Shown here: positions 8,787 through 19,033 of the stretch, one piece after another
How the letters are laid out: each line of letters starts with the position of its first letter
How positions within the stretch are numbered: the first letter of the stretch is position 1
Source: Pseudomonas sp. IAC-BECa141
GTDB lineage: Bacteria > Pseudomonadota > Gammaproteobacteria > Pseudomonadales > Pseudomonadaceae
DNA length: 64,000 nucleotides
Assembly: GCF_020544405.1 (NCBI RefSeq)
Contig: NZ_CP065410.1
Coordinates: 3,720,001 to 3,784,000, forward strand
Direction of reading: 5' to 3'
The notes under the pieces: generated by a model
Told to the model about the DNA's origin: nothing
What the model saw: only the letters and a program-made list of their open reading frames with translations
Databases searched by the model: none
Program-made: the position numbers and the translations under genes

Positions 8787-8909
8787 GATAGTTCCCACGT
8801 CCAGGCGTCGAACCGTTTGCGTGGGAATTCATCCATGGACGCTCTGCGTCCGCTTTGGGGACGCAGAGCGTCCCGGGCTGCATTCCCACGCAGAGCGTGG
8901 GAACGATCA
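8787..8909. repeat. REP/BIME element (GTTCCCACGC type)
   Basis: A composite palindrome: outer arms GTTCCCACG...CGTGGGAACGATCA and an inner GACGCTCTGCGTCC / GGACGCAGAGCGTCC pair. It fills the gap between the ureidopropionase and the NCS1 permease genes. Other full copies are at 12474, 15288, 37268 and 60230. Confidence 0.85.
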
Positions 8910-8913
8910 TCTG

Positions 8914-10398
8914 CTATACCGGTGATTTCACTACCGAAGGCGTCGTACGCATCGCGCACAACCCGTAATAGATCAACCCGCCCAGCGCCGAGCCGGTGAA
9001 CCAGCCGTAGCTGTAGAACCAGCTGAATGCGCTGCTGCCCAGCGACAGCAGGGTCAGCGCCACCGGCACGCCGAACGCGATGAACCCGGACCAGTTCCAC
9101 GCCGGGTACACGTCGTCGCGATACAGGCCGGCCAGGTCCAGTTGCTGTTTCTTGATCAGGAAATAGTCGACCACCATGATCCCGGCAATCGGCCCGAGCA
9201 GGCTGGAATAGCCCAGCAGCCAGTTCGAATACACGGTTTCCAGGCTGACATCGGAGACGATCCAGCCGAGCTTTTTCAACAGTTCATGCCCCATCAAGGC
9301 CAAGCCGACGAACCCGGTGAGGATCACCGCTTTTGTGCGGTTGATCACCTTGGGCGCAATGTTCTGGAAGTCGTTGGTCGGCGAAACGATATTGGCGGCG
9401 GTGTTGGTCGACAGCGTGGCGATGATGATCAGCGCCATGGCTACCGCGACCCACACCGGGCTCTGGATATGGCCGATCAGAGTCACCGGATCGGAAACGC
9501 TGACGCCCACCAGTTTCACCGATGCCGCAGTCATCACCACGCCCAGCGCGGCGAACAGGAACATGGTCAGCGGCAGGCCGAAAATCTGCCCGAGGATCTG
9601 ATCCTTCTGGCTGCGGGCATAGCGGCTGAAATCGGGAATATTCAACGACAATGTGGCCCAGAAACCGACCATCGCCGTCAGTCCCGCAGCGAAGTAACTG
9701 ACCACGCTCGCGCCTTCGGGACGCTTCGGCGGAATTGCCAGCAGTTCAGTCATCGACACATTCGGCATGGCCCACACCAGCAACCCGATACCGACTGCCA
9801 CCAGCAGCGGCGCCGACAGGGTTTCCAGCCACTTGATCGACTCAGCGCCACGGATCACCACCCACAGGTTCAGCGTCCAGAAGATCATGAAACCGATCAC
9901 CTCCCCGGTCCCGCCGAGGGATTTCCAGCCCTCGAACACCGAGCCGAGAAACAGATGAATCGCCAGCCCGCCGAACATGGTCTGGATGCCGAACCAGCCG
10001 CAGGCCACCAGCGCGCGGATCAGGCACGGCACGTTGGAACCGAGGATCCCGAACGACGAGCGCAGCAGCACCGGAAACGGAATGCCGTATTTGGTGCCGG
10101 GAAACGCATTCAGCGTCAGCGGGATGAGAACGATGATGTTGGCGAACAGAATCGCCAGCAGCGCCTCGCCGACGGTCAAACCGAAATAGGCGGTGAGCAC
10201 GCCGCCCAAAGTGTAGGTCGGCACGCAGATCGACATGCCGACCCACAGCGCGGTGATGTGCCATTTGTTCCAGGTTCGCTCGCGCACCCTGGTCGGTGCC
10301 ATGTCGTGGTTGTAACGGGGACTGTCGAGGACGTCGCTGCCGGCTTCGAGTTCGAACAAGCCGTCGCGCTCGGTCACTTGCGATCTGTTCTGTTGCAT
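8914..10398 (-). CDS. NCS1 family nucleobase:cation symporter
   Basis: This 494-residue transporter of the NCS1 (cytosine/uracil/allantoin/hydantoin permease) family has about 12 membrane helices. Family features include RTWNKWHITALWVGMSICVPTYTLGG at the N-terminus (helix 1) and FSRYARSQKDQI after helix 6. It probably imports uracil, thymine or dihydropyrimidines for the pathway encoded around it. The ATG at 10398 has GGAG a few bases upstream. It is transcribed with the downstream hydrolase and diverges from dihydropyrimidinase across a 620-base regulatory gap. The C-terminal end runs up to the REP block at 8909. Confidence 0.9.
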   Translation of the reverse strand: MQQNRSQVTERDGLFELEAGSDVLDSPRYNHDMAPTRVRERTWNKWHITALWVGMSICVPTYTLGGVLTAYFGLTVGEALLAILFANIIVLIPLTLNAFPGTKYGIPFPVLLRSSFGILGSNVPCLIRALVACGWFGIQTMFGGLAIHLFLGSVFEGWKSLGGTGEVIGFMIFWTLNLWVVIRGAESIKWLETLSAPLLVAVGIGLLVWAMPNVSMTELLAIPPKRPEGASVVSYFAAGLTAMVGFWATLSLNIPDFSRYARSQKDQILGQIFGLPLTMFLFAALGVVMTAASVKLVGVSVSDPVTLIGHIQSPVWVAVAMALIIIATLSTNTAANIVSPTNDFQNIAPKVINRTKAVILTGFVGLALMGHELLKKLGWIVSDVSLETVYSNWLLGYSSLLGPIAGIMVVDYFLIKKQQLDLAGLYRDDVYPAWNWSGFIAFGVPVALTLLSLGSSAFSWFYSYGWFTGSALGGLIYYGLCAMRTTPSVVKSPV

Positions 10399-12458
<2,060 letters not shown>

Positions 12459-12473
12459 TTCCCTGATTGCCGA

Positions 12474-12577
12474 TGATCGTTCCCACGCTCTGCGTGGGAA
12501 TGCCTCAAGGGACGCTCTGCGTCCAGTGACGCGGAGCGTCACGGGCTGCATTCCCACGCGGAGCGTGGGAACGATCA
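12474..12577. repeat. REP/BIME element (GTTCCCACGC type)
   Basis: Outer arms ATCGTTCCCACGCTCTGCGTGGGAAT and its mirrored copy ending GTGGGAACGATCA, with an inner GACGCTCTGCGTC/GACGCGGAGCGTC pair. It separates hydA from pydX. Confidence 0.85.
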
Positions 12578-12643
12578 AACACAACACAAAAAACCACTGC
12601 CCGACAGAGGCAGAAAACCTCAAATAACCGTGAGGCAAAAACC

Positions 12644-14011
12644 GTGATCGAGACCCTGAACCATCTCCCGCATCCGCACGAAAGTGCGGCCGCCCTCGCC
12701 GGCCATTTCAGCGATCTGGCGCCGCCGCTCAACGACCGTCAGGCGCATCTGGAAGCCTCGCGCTGCCTGTATTGCTACGACGCACCGTGCGTGAATGCAT
12801 GCCCGAGCGAGATCGACATCCCGTCGTTCATCCGCAATATCCATCAGGACAACGTGCAGGGTGCGGCGCAGAAAATCCTCTCGGCAAACATCCTCGGCGG
12901 CAGTTGCGCCCGGGTCTGCCCGACCGAAATCCTCTGCCAGCAAGCCTGCGTGCGCAACAACGCCCACGAATGCGCGCCGGTGCTGATCGGCCTGCTGCAA
13001 CGCTATGCCGTGGACAACGCGCACTTCACCGAGCACCCGTTCCAGCGCGCCGCTACCACCGGCAAACGCATCGCGGTGGTCGGTGCCGGCCCGGCGGGTT
13101 TGTCCTGCGCGCATCGCAGCGCCATGCACGGGCATGACGTGGTGATTTTCGAAGCCAGGGAGAAGGCCGGCGGCCTCAACGAATACGGGATCGCCAAGTA
13201 CAAACTGGTCGACGACTACGCGCAGAAGGAGCTGGATTTCCTCCTGCAAATCGGCGGCATCGAAATCCGCCATAGCCAGAAACTCGGTGAAAACCTGACC
13301 TTGAGCGAACTGCATCAGCAATTCGACGCGGTGTTCCTCGGTCTCGGCCTCAATGCGAGCAAACAACTCGGCCTGGCCCACGAAGACGCCCCCGGCCTGC
13401 TCGCCGCCACCGACTACATCCGCGAGCTGCGTCAGGCCGATGACCTGTCGCAACTGCCGCTGGCCGAACATTGCATTGTCCTCGGCGCCGGCAACACCGC
13501 CATCGACATGGCCGTGCAAATGGCCCGTCTCGGTGCGCGCGACGTCAATCTGGTCTATCGCCGTGGCGCGGCGGACATGGGCGCCACCGGCCATGAGCAG
13601 GACATCGCCAAGGCCAATCAGGTGCGGTTGCTGACCTGGGCGCAACCGGACGAAGTGCTGCTCGATGCTCAAGGCAAGGTGCGCGGCATGCGCTTCGCCC
13701 GCACGCATCTGGTGGAAGGTCGCCTGCAAACCACCGGCGAGACTTTCGAACTGGCCGCCGATGCCATCTTCAAAGCCATCGGTCAGGCCTTCGACGGCAG
13801 CGCCCTCGCCGACCCGCTGGCCCGCGAACTCAAGCGTCAGGGCGAACGCATCCAGGTCGATGAAAACCTGCGCACCAGCATTCCCGGCGTGTACGCCGGC
13901 GGCGACTGCACCAGCCTCGATCAGGACCTGACCGTGCAAGCGGTGCAACACGGCAAGCGCGCCGCCGAGGCGATCAACGCTCAACTGATGCTCAACGTGG
14001 AGGCTGCGTAA
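12644..14011 (+). CDS. pydX: dihydropyrimidine dehydrogenase, NAD(P)H/FAD iron-sulfur subunit PydX (PreT-like)
   Basis: This 455-residue protein resembles the glutamate synthase small chain/PreT. It carries electrons from NAD(P)H via FAD and 4Fe-4S clusters to the FMN subunit that reduces uracil or thymine. Near the N-terminus are two cysteine clusters, CLYCYDAPCVNACP (about 43-56) and CARVCPTEILCQQAC (about 88-102). These are followed by the FAD-binding GAGPAGLSCA (about 148) and NAD(P)-binding GAGNTAIDMA (about 284), ending in YAGGDCTS. The GTG start at 12644 has GAGG at 12632-12635. pydA begins directly after its stop codon. Confidence 0.92.
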   Translation: MIETLNHLPHPHESAAALAGHFSDLAPPLNDRQAHLEASRCLYCYDAPCVNACPSEIDIPSFIRNIHQDNVQGAAQKILSANILGGSCARVCPTEILCQQACVRNNAHECAPVLIGLLQRYAVDNAHFTEHPFQRAATTGKRIAVVGAGPAGLSCAHRSAMHGHDVVIFEAREKAGGLNEYGIAKYKLVDDYAQKELDFLLQIGGIEIRHSQKLGENLTLSELHQQFDAVFLGLGLNASKQLGLAHEDAPGLLAATDYIRELRQADDLSQLPLAEHCIVLGAGNTAIDMAVQMARLGARDVNLVYRRGAADMGATGHEQDIAKANQVRLLTWAQPDEVLLDAQGKVRGMRFARTHLVEGRLQTTGETFELAADAIFKAIGQAFDGSALADPLARELKRQGERIQVDENLRTSIPGVYAGGDCTSLDQDLTVQAVQHGKRAAEAINAQLMLNVEAA

Positions 14012-15286
14012 ATGGCCGATCTTTCGATTGTCTTCGCCGGAATCAAAGCCCCCAACCCGTTCTGGCTGGCCTCCGCACCGCCGACCGACAAGGCCTACAA
14101 CGTGGTGCGCGCCTTCGAGGCGGGCTGGGGCGGCGTGGTCTGGAAAACCCTGGGTGAAGACCCGGCGGCGGTCAACGTGTCCTCGCGCTACTCGGCGCAT
14201 TACGGCAACAACCGCGAAGTGCTGGGCATCAACAACATCGAACTGATCACCGACCGCTCGCTGGAGATCAACCTGCGGGAAATCACTCAGGTGAAAAAGG
14301 ACTGGCCGGATCGCGCGCTGATCGTGTCGCTGATGGTGCCCTGCGTCGAAGAGTCGTGGAAACACATCCTGCCACTGGTGGAGGCCACCGGCGCCGACGG
14401 CATCGAGCTGAACTTCGGTTGCCCCCACGGCATGCCCGAACGCGGGATGGGCGCGGCGGTCGGTCAGGTGCCGGAGTACGTCGAGCAAGTCACGCGCTGG
14501 TGCAAGACCTATTGCTCGCTGCCGGTGATCGTCAAACTCACACCGAACATCACCGACATCCGCGTCGCCGCCCGCGCTGCGCACCGGGGCGGCGCCGATG
14601 CGGTGTCGTTGATCAACACCATCAACTCGATTACCAGCGTCGATCTGGAACACATGGTCGCCCTGCCCACCGTCGGCAGCAAAAGCACCCACGGCGGTTA
14701 TTGCGGCTCGGCGGTCAAACCGATCGCGCTGAATATGGTCGCGGAAATCGCCCGTGATCCTCAGACCCAGGGCTTGCCGATCTGCGGCATCGGCGGCATT
14801 GGCAGCTGGCGTGATGCAGCGGAGTTCATCGCCTTGGGCAGCGGCGCGGTGCAGGTGTGCACGGCGGCGATGCTGCATGGTTTCCGGATTGTCGATGAAA
14901 TGAAGGATGGCTTGTCGCGGTGGATGGACAGTCAGGGTTACGCCAGCATCGCCGAGTTCTCCGGGCGTGCGGTGGGCAACACGACTGATTGGAAGTACCT
15001 GGACATCAACTATCAGGTCATCGCGAAGATCGACCAGGAGGCGTGCATCGGTTGCGGGCGTTGCCACATTGCCTGCGAAGACACGTCACATCAGGCGATC
15101 AGCAGCCTGAAACAGGCCGATGGCACGCATAAATATGAAGTCATCGATGATGAGTGTGTGGGGTGCAATCTGTGCCAGATCACCTGCCCGGTGGCGAACT
15201 GCATCGAGATGGTGCCGATGGAGACGGGCAAACCGTTTCTGGACTGGAATCATGATCCGAGGAACCCGTATCACGTCAGCCCTTGA
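14012..15286 (+). CDS. pydA: dihydropyrimidine dehydrogenase, catalytic FMN subunit PydA (PreA-like)
   Basis: This 424-residue protein combines a dihydroorotate-dehydrogenase-like FMN barrel (FAGIKAPNPFWLASAPPT at the N-terminus, GIELNFGCPHGM with the catalytic Cys region, GIGGIGSWRDAAEFI for phosphate binding) with a C-terminal ferredoxin domain. That domain holds two 4Fe-4S motifs, CIGCGRCHIACED and CVGCNLCQITCPVANC. It reduces uracil/thymine to the dihydro forms with PydX. The ATG abuts the pydX stop (TAAATG), implying coupled translation. First step of the pathway completed by HydA and the 7475-8758 hydrolase. Confidence 0.93.
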   Translation: MADLSIVFAGIKAPNPFWLASAPPTDKAYNVVRAFEAGWGGVVWKTLGEDPAAVNVSSRYSAHYGNNREVLGINNIELITDRSLEINLREITQVKKDWPDRALIVSLMVPCVEESWKHILPLVEATGADGIELNFGCPHGMPERGMGAAVGQVPEYVEQVTRWCKTYCSLPVIVKLTPNITDIRVAARAAHRGGADAVSLINTINSITSVDLEHMVALPTVGSKSTHGGYCGSAVKPIALNMVAEIARDPQTQGLPICGIGGIGSWRDAAEFIALGSGAVQVCTAAMLHGFRIVDEMKDGLSRWMDSQGYASIAEFSGRAVGNTTDWKYLDINYQVIAKIDQEACIGCGRCHIACEDTSHQAISSLKQADGTHKYEVIDDECVGCNLCQITCPVANCIEMVPMETGKPFLDWNHDPRNPYHVSP

Positions 15287-15287
15287 A

Positions 15288-15413
15288 TGATCGTTCCCAC
15301 GCTGGAAGATCGTTCCCACGCTCCGCGTGGGAATGCAGCCCGGGACGCTCTGCGTCCCACTGGAACGCGGAGCGTCCCTTGAGGCATTCCCACGCAGAGC
15401 GTGGGAACGATCA
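15288..15413. repeat. REP/BIME element with an extra outer half-unit
   Basis: Contains the standard mirrored GTTCCCACGC arms plus a second ATCGTTCCCACGCT half-unit at its left end, so a partial tandem duplication is visible. It fills the convergent gap between pydA and the TetR gene and may serve as the terminator region for both. Confidence 0.85.
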
Positions 15414-15414
15414 G

Positions 15415-16035
15415 TTACGGCTCCAATCCAATCCCCCGCAAAATCACGCTGGTCACCGTCTGTACCGCCCGCTCGAACTGCATGTCCGACAACGGCTGAT
15501 GCTCATTCAGGATATTCACCTGATGATCAAAGTCGGCATAGTGCTGGGTCGACGCCCAGATCATGTACAGCAGGCTCGACGGTTCCACCGGTAGAATCCG
15601 CTTGTCCTCGACCCACTGCCGGATCTTCGCCTCTTTCATCTTTGCCCAGTCATACAGGCTTACATCCAGCGCCTCGCCCAGGGTCGGCGCGCCGTGAATG
15701 ATTTCGTTGGCCCAGACTTTCGAGCCGTAGGGCCGGCTGCGCGAGTGGTTCATCTTGGCGCGGATGTAGCTGCTGAGCACCACGCGCGGATCGTCGAACA
15801 TCTCGAAGCACAGCGCGTCCTGCTTCCACACTTCCAGCAGGTCGAACAGCACGGCGCTGTACAACTCGCTCTTGGTTGAAAAGTAGTAATGCAGGTTGGA
15901 TCGCGGCAGCTGTACTTCAGCAGCGATGTCCGCCATGGCGGTGCCACCGAAACCTTTTTCGGCGAAGACTTTTTCCGCCGCCAGCAGAATCTTGTCGACG
16001 TTGGTGCGGCGGATTTCGATCTTGTGATTGCCCAT
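15415..16035 (-). CDS. TetR/AcrR family regulator, RutR-like
   Basis: This 206-residue TetR-type protein has an N-terminal helix-turn-helix (about residues 10-56, including AEKVFAEKGFGGTAMADIAAE and LPRSNLHYYF). Its C-terminal domain resembles E. coli RutR, including MIWASTQHYADFDHQV. RutR senses uracil/thymine and controls pyrimidine genes, and the location next to pydXA fits a pyrimidine-responsive repressor or activator. The start at 16035 is preceded by GGGAG; an upstream in-frame ATG 17 codons earlier lacks a good site. It is transcribed towards pydA across a REP block. Ligand is inferred. Confidence 0.88.
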   Translation of the reverse strand: MGNHKIEIRRTNVDKILLAAEKVFAEKGFGGTAMADIAAEVQLPRSNLHYYFSTKSELYSAVLFDLLEVWKQDALCFEMFDDPRVVLSSYIRAKMNHSRSRPYGSKVWANEIIHGAPTLGEALDVSLYDWAKMKEAKIRQWVEDKRILPVEPSSLLYMIWASTQHYADFDHQVNILNEHQPLSDMQFERAVQTVTSVILRGIGLEP

Positions 16036-16182
16036 GAGGGCTCCCTGAAGACAACGTTGTTGAAGACTAGCATCCGCTCTGGGCAAGGGGCGACAGCCGA
16101 GAACGATTCTTCACACACTTGGGCTTTTTTCTGGTTTAGGATCGCCCTCCTTCTTCCCGTCAGACACTGAAGGATCCTGTCC

Positions 16183-16617
16183 ATGACCATTCGAAAGCGC
16201 ATCGCTGCGGATGATCCGCAACTCGCCGCGCTATGGGAGCGCTCGGTCCGCGCCACCCACGATTTCCTCCCGGAAGACGACATCCACCGGCTGTTCCCGC
16301 TGGTGCGTGACACCTACCTGCCAGCCCTGGACGTGCAGGTTTTCGAGAACCCCGACCACTCCCCGGCAGGCTTCATCGCCACCGACGACGACACCGTGCA
16401 GATGCTGTTCATCGACCCGGCTCAGCGTGGTCAGGGGATCGGCCGGCGCTTGCTCGACCATGTCCGCCGCCCGCTGCTGAAGGTCGATGTCAACGAACAG
16501 AACCCGCAGGCCCACGGCTTCTACCAGCACTACGGATTCGAAGACATCGGCCGCTCGGCACTCGACGGCGAAGGCCGGCCGTTTCCGGTCATTCACATGC
16601 GCCTGAAAGCCCTGTGA
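16183..16617 (+). CDS. GNAT family N-acetyltransferase
   Basis: This 144-residue GNAT fold protein has the acetyl-CoA-binding motif A visible as FIDPAQRGQGIGRRLLDHV (Q/RxxGxG/A, about residues 84-102), followed by the typical VNEQNPQAHGFYQHYGFEDIGR of motif B. It should transfer acetyl from acetyl-CoA to an unknown amine. AAGGAT at 16170-16175 precedes the ATG. It is a single-gene unit divergent from the TetR regulator and upstream of copC; no functional link is evident. Confidence 0.85.
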   Translation: MTIRKRIAADDPQLAALWERSVRATHDFLPEDDIHRLFPLVRDTYLPALDVQVFENPDHSPAGFIATDDDTVQMLFIDPAQRGQGIGRRLLDHVRRPLLKVDVNEQNPQAHGFYQHYGFEDIGRSALDGEGRPFPVIHMRLKAL

Positions 16618-16664
16618 TCCACGTCCTATACTCAGCCCGCCATTTCACTGAAGGGAATCTTTCC

Positions 16665-17027
16665 ATGTCGATGAAAAACCTGTTCACCGCTGGCGCGCTG
16701 CTGGCTTCGCTGGTTGTCACTTCCCAGGCCTTCGCCCACGCCCATCTGAAAAGCCAGACCCCGGCCGCCGACAGCACCGTCGCGGCACCGGCGGATCTGC
16801 GTCTGGTGTTTTCCGAAGGCGTCGAAGCCAGCTTCACCAAAGTCACCGTGACCCACGACGGCAAGCCGGTGGCGGTCAAACCGCTGACCACCGAAGGCGA
16901 CAAGAAAACCCTGATCGTCACCCCCGAAGCACCGCTGACCGCGGGCGAATACAAGGTCGAATGGCACGCGGTGTCGGTCGACACGCACAAGAGCGAAGGC
17001 GCCTATCAGTTCAAGGTTGGCCAGTAA
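16665..17027 (+). CDS. copC: periplasmic copper-binding protein CopC
   Basis: This 120-residue protein has a signal peptide cleaved at AFA-HAHLK, which leaves His as residue 1 of the mature protein, as in CopC/PcoC. The rest is a single CopC beta-barrel domain. The Cu(II) ligands His1 plus Asp and His in VSVDTHKSEG are present, whereas the methionine-rich Cu(I) loop of plasmid CopC is absent, so it is the common chromosomal Cu(II)-only type. The ATG at 16665 has AAGGGA upstream. Three bases separate it from copD, indicating joint copper uptake or homeostasis. Confidence 0.9.
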   Translation: MSMKNLFTAGALLASLVVTSQAFAHAHLKSQTPAADSTVAAPADLRLVFSEGVEASFTKVTVTHDGKPVAVKPLTTEGDKKTLIVTPEAPLTAGEYKVEWHAVSVDTHKSEGAYQFKVGQ

Positions 17028-17030
17028 TTC

Positions 17031-17888
17031 ATGAGTGAAGCGCTGGTGCTGTGCCGGTTCCTGCATTTCATCGTGGTGTTGATGCTGTTCGGGGCTTGGC
17101 TGTTCAGGCCGCTGCTGCTCAAGGGTGAAGCGCCGGCACTGGACCGGCATCTGGCGCGGCTGGCTCGTTGGCTGGTGGCGATCGCGCTGGTTAGCGGCGT
17201 TGTCTGGGCGTTGCTGATTACCGCCAGCATGGCCGGTTCGGCGGCTGCGGCGTTTGATCCGGCCACTGTCGAGCTGGTCCTCGGTCATACATTTTTCGGC
17301 CAGGTCTGGCGCTGGCATCTGTTGGTCAATGCCTTGCTGCTGGCGGTGCTGTTTACGCCGTGGCGTTCGAACCGGCCGTTGCCGCTGGGCCTGAGTGCGC
17401 TGCTGCTGATTACGCTGGCACCGGTCGGACACGGGGCGATGCTCGACGGTTTCAGCGGCCAGATGTTGATCCTCAATCAAGTGATCCATCTGACCTGCGT
17501 CGGTGCCTGGCTCGGCGGGCTGTTGATGCTGGTGATGATCCTGCGCCAGCCCGGCGAAACGGTGCGCTACGTCTTGCAGCGCTTCAGCGGGGTCGGCTAC
17601 GTGTTGGTTGCCGGTCTGCTGATCACCGGTTTGATCAACGTGCGCGTCCTCACCGGCCAGTGGTGGCCGACGCCGCTGTTCTCGGGATTTGCCCTGATCC
17701 TGCTGATCAAAGCCTTGCTGGTGCTCGGGATGCTGGGGCTGGCGCTGTTCAATCGCTTGCGCATCCGTGACTGCGAACAGCGGATCGACACCCTCAAGCG
17801 CAGTGTCATGCTCGAATGGCTGCTGGGGATCGGCGCCGTGGCGGCGGTTTCGGTGCTTGGCACCCTGCCCCCGATGATCGCTGCCTGA
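17031..17888 (+). CDS. copD: copper homeostasis membrane protein CopD
   Basis: This 285-residue inner-membrane protein has about eight hydrophobic helices and matches the CopD family, which works with CopC to move copper into the cytosol. Conserved elements include the FLHFIVVLMLFGAWLF first helix, the GHGAMLDG and HLTCVGAWLGGLLML segments with potential metal-binding His, and the final GTLPPM. It starts 3 bases after copC and converges with the downstream efflux operon, whose last gene ends at 17891. Confidence 0.88.
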   Translation: MSEALVLCRFLHFIVVLMLFGAWLFRPLLLKGEAPALDRHLARLARWLVAIALVSGVVWALLITASMAGSAAAAFDPATVELVLGHTFFGQVWRWHLLVNALLLAVLFTPWRSNRPLPLGLSALLLITLAPVGHGAMLDGFSGQMLILNQVIHLTCVGAWLGGLLMLVMILRQPGETVRYVLQRFSGVGYVLVAGLLITGLINVRVLTGQWWPTPLFSGFALILLIKALLVLGMLGLALFNRLRIRDCEQRIDTLKRSVMLEWLLGIGAVAAVSVLGTLPPMIAA

Positions 17889-17890
17889 CG

Positions 17891-19033
17891 TCAGTGTTTC
17901 TGAGTATCACCCTTCGCCGTATCGATGCTGACCACCACCGACATTCCCGGCCGCAAACGCTCGATTTCCTGTTGGTCCGGATCGATGGTCACTCGCACCG
18001 GCACCCGCTGGGCGATCTTCACGAAGTTGCCGGTAGCGTTGTCGGCCTGCAATAACGCGAACTCCGAACCGGTGCCGGGCGAGATGTGCTGAACGTGGCC
18101 GGTGAATTTGCGGTGGTTCAGCGCATCGACGGTGAAGCTCACCGGTTGCCCGACCCGCACGTTGTCCATCTGGGTCTCTTTCATGTTGGCGATCACCCAC
18201 TTCTGGTCCGGCACCAGCGCCATCAACTGCGCCCCGGAGTTGACGTAAGCGCCCAGGCGCACGCCAATCTGCCCGAGCTGACCGTCACGCGGAGCGATGA
18301 TCCGCGTGTTGGACAAGTCGATCCGCGCCAGTTGCACCGCCGCTTCGGCACTGGCCACCGCCGCTTCCAGAGAGCCGCGATTGACGATCACCGTTTGCAG
18401 ATCCTGCCGGGCGATTTCCAGATTGGCCTTGGCCTGCGCCAGCGCCGCAATGCTCTGCGCGTTGGCGGCCAGCGCCACGTCCATCTCGCGCCTGGACACG
18501 GAGCCGTCATTGACCAACGCCTTGTTGCGCCGCAGATCCGCCTCGCTTTTACGCAGCTGCGCCTCGCTATCGGCCACCACCGCCTGCCGCAGCTTGATCG
18601 TGGCTTCGGCGCTGTTGCGCTGCTGCACCACGTTGGCCAGCGAGGCCTTTTGCACCGCCAGCTGCGCCAGCGACTGATCCAGACGCTGCTGATAGATCCG
18701 GTCATCGAGGCGCACCAGCAAATCGCCCGCCTTCACAAACTGGAAGTCCTGCACCGGCACCTCGAACACGTAACCACTGAGCTGCGGCCCGATGATCGTC
18801 ACCTGCCCGCGCACCAGGGCGTTTTCGGTGGTCTCGACCGCGCTGCTGAACGGCGGCAACTGCCAGGCATACAGCACGATCAACACACCGACGATGGCAA
18901 TCGCGGCGAAGCCCAGCGACGAGATGATCCGCACCCGCAACGAGCGCGGCTCGGTGTTCGGTGATGACGGTGGCGCCACGCCTTCAGGGGTGGCAGCGAT
19001 GGCATTGGTGGTCGTGGTAGTCGGTTCGGTCAT
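17891..19033 (-). CDS. HlyD/EmrA-type membrane fusion (periplasmic adaptor) subunit
   Basis: This 380-residue adaptor has one N-terminal membrane helix (about residues 30-52), a biotinyl-lipoyl-like segment VEVPVQDFQFVKAGDLLVRLDD, a long alpha-helical hairpin rich in Ala/Gln (about 100-200) and a C-terminal beta-barrel domain. It would bridge the inner-membrane DHA2 pump to an outer-membrane channel for multidrug or aromatic-acid efflux. The ATG at 19033 overlaps the stop of the upstream MFS gene (ATGA), so the two are co-translated. No outer-membrane factor gene is in the window. Confidence 0.9.
   Translation of the reverse strand: MTEPTTTTTNAIAATPEGVAPPSSPNTEPRSLRVRIISSLGFAAIAIVGVLIVLYAWQLPPFSSAVETTENALVRGQVTIIGPQLSGYVFEVPVQDFQFVKAGDLLVRLDDRIYQQRLDQSLAQLAVQKASLANVVQQRNSAEATIKLRQAVVADSEAQLRKSEADLRRNKALVNDGSVSRREMDVALAANAQSIAALAQAKANLEIARQDLQTVIVNRGSLEAAVASAEAAVQLARIDLSNTRIIAPRDGQLGQIGVRLGAYVNSGAQLMALVPDQKWVIANMKETQMDNVRVGQPVSFTVDALNHRKFTGHVQHISPGTGSEFALLQADNATGNFVKIAQRVPVRVTIDPDQQEIERLRPGMSVVVSIDTAKGDTQKH

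Noticed and set aside
12620..15067. 815-codon open frame on the - strand opposite pydX/pydA
   Set aside because: It mirrors real genes with iron-sulfur and FMN motifs on the + strand; its His/Arg/Ala-rich product has no family features. A codon-bias shadow.
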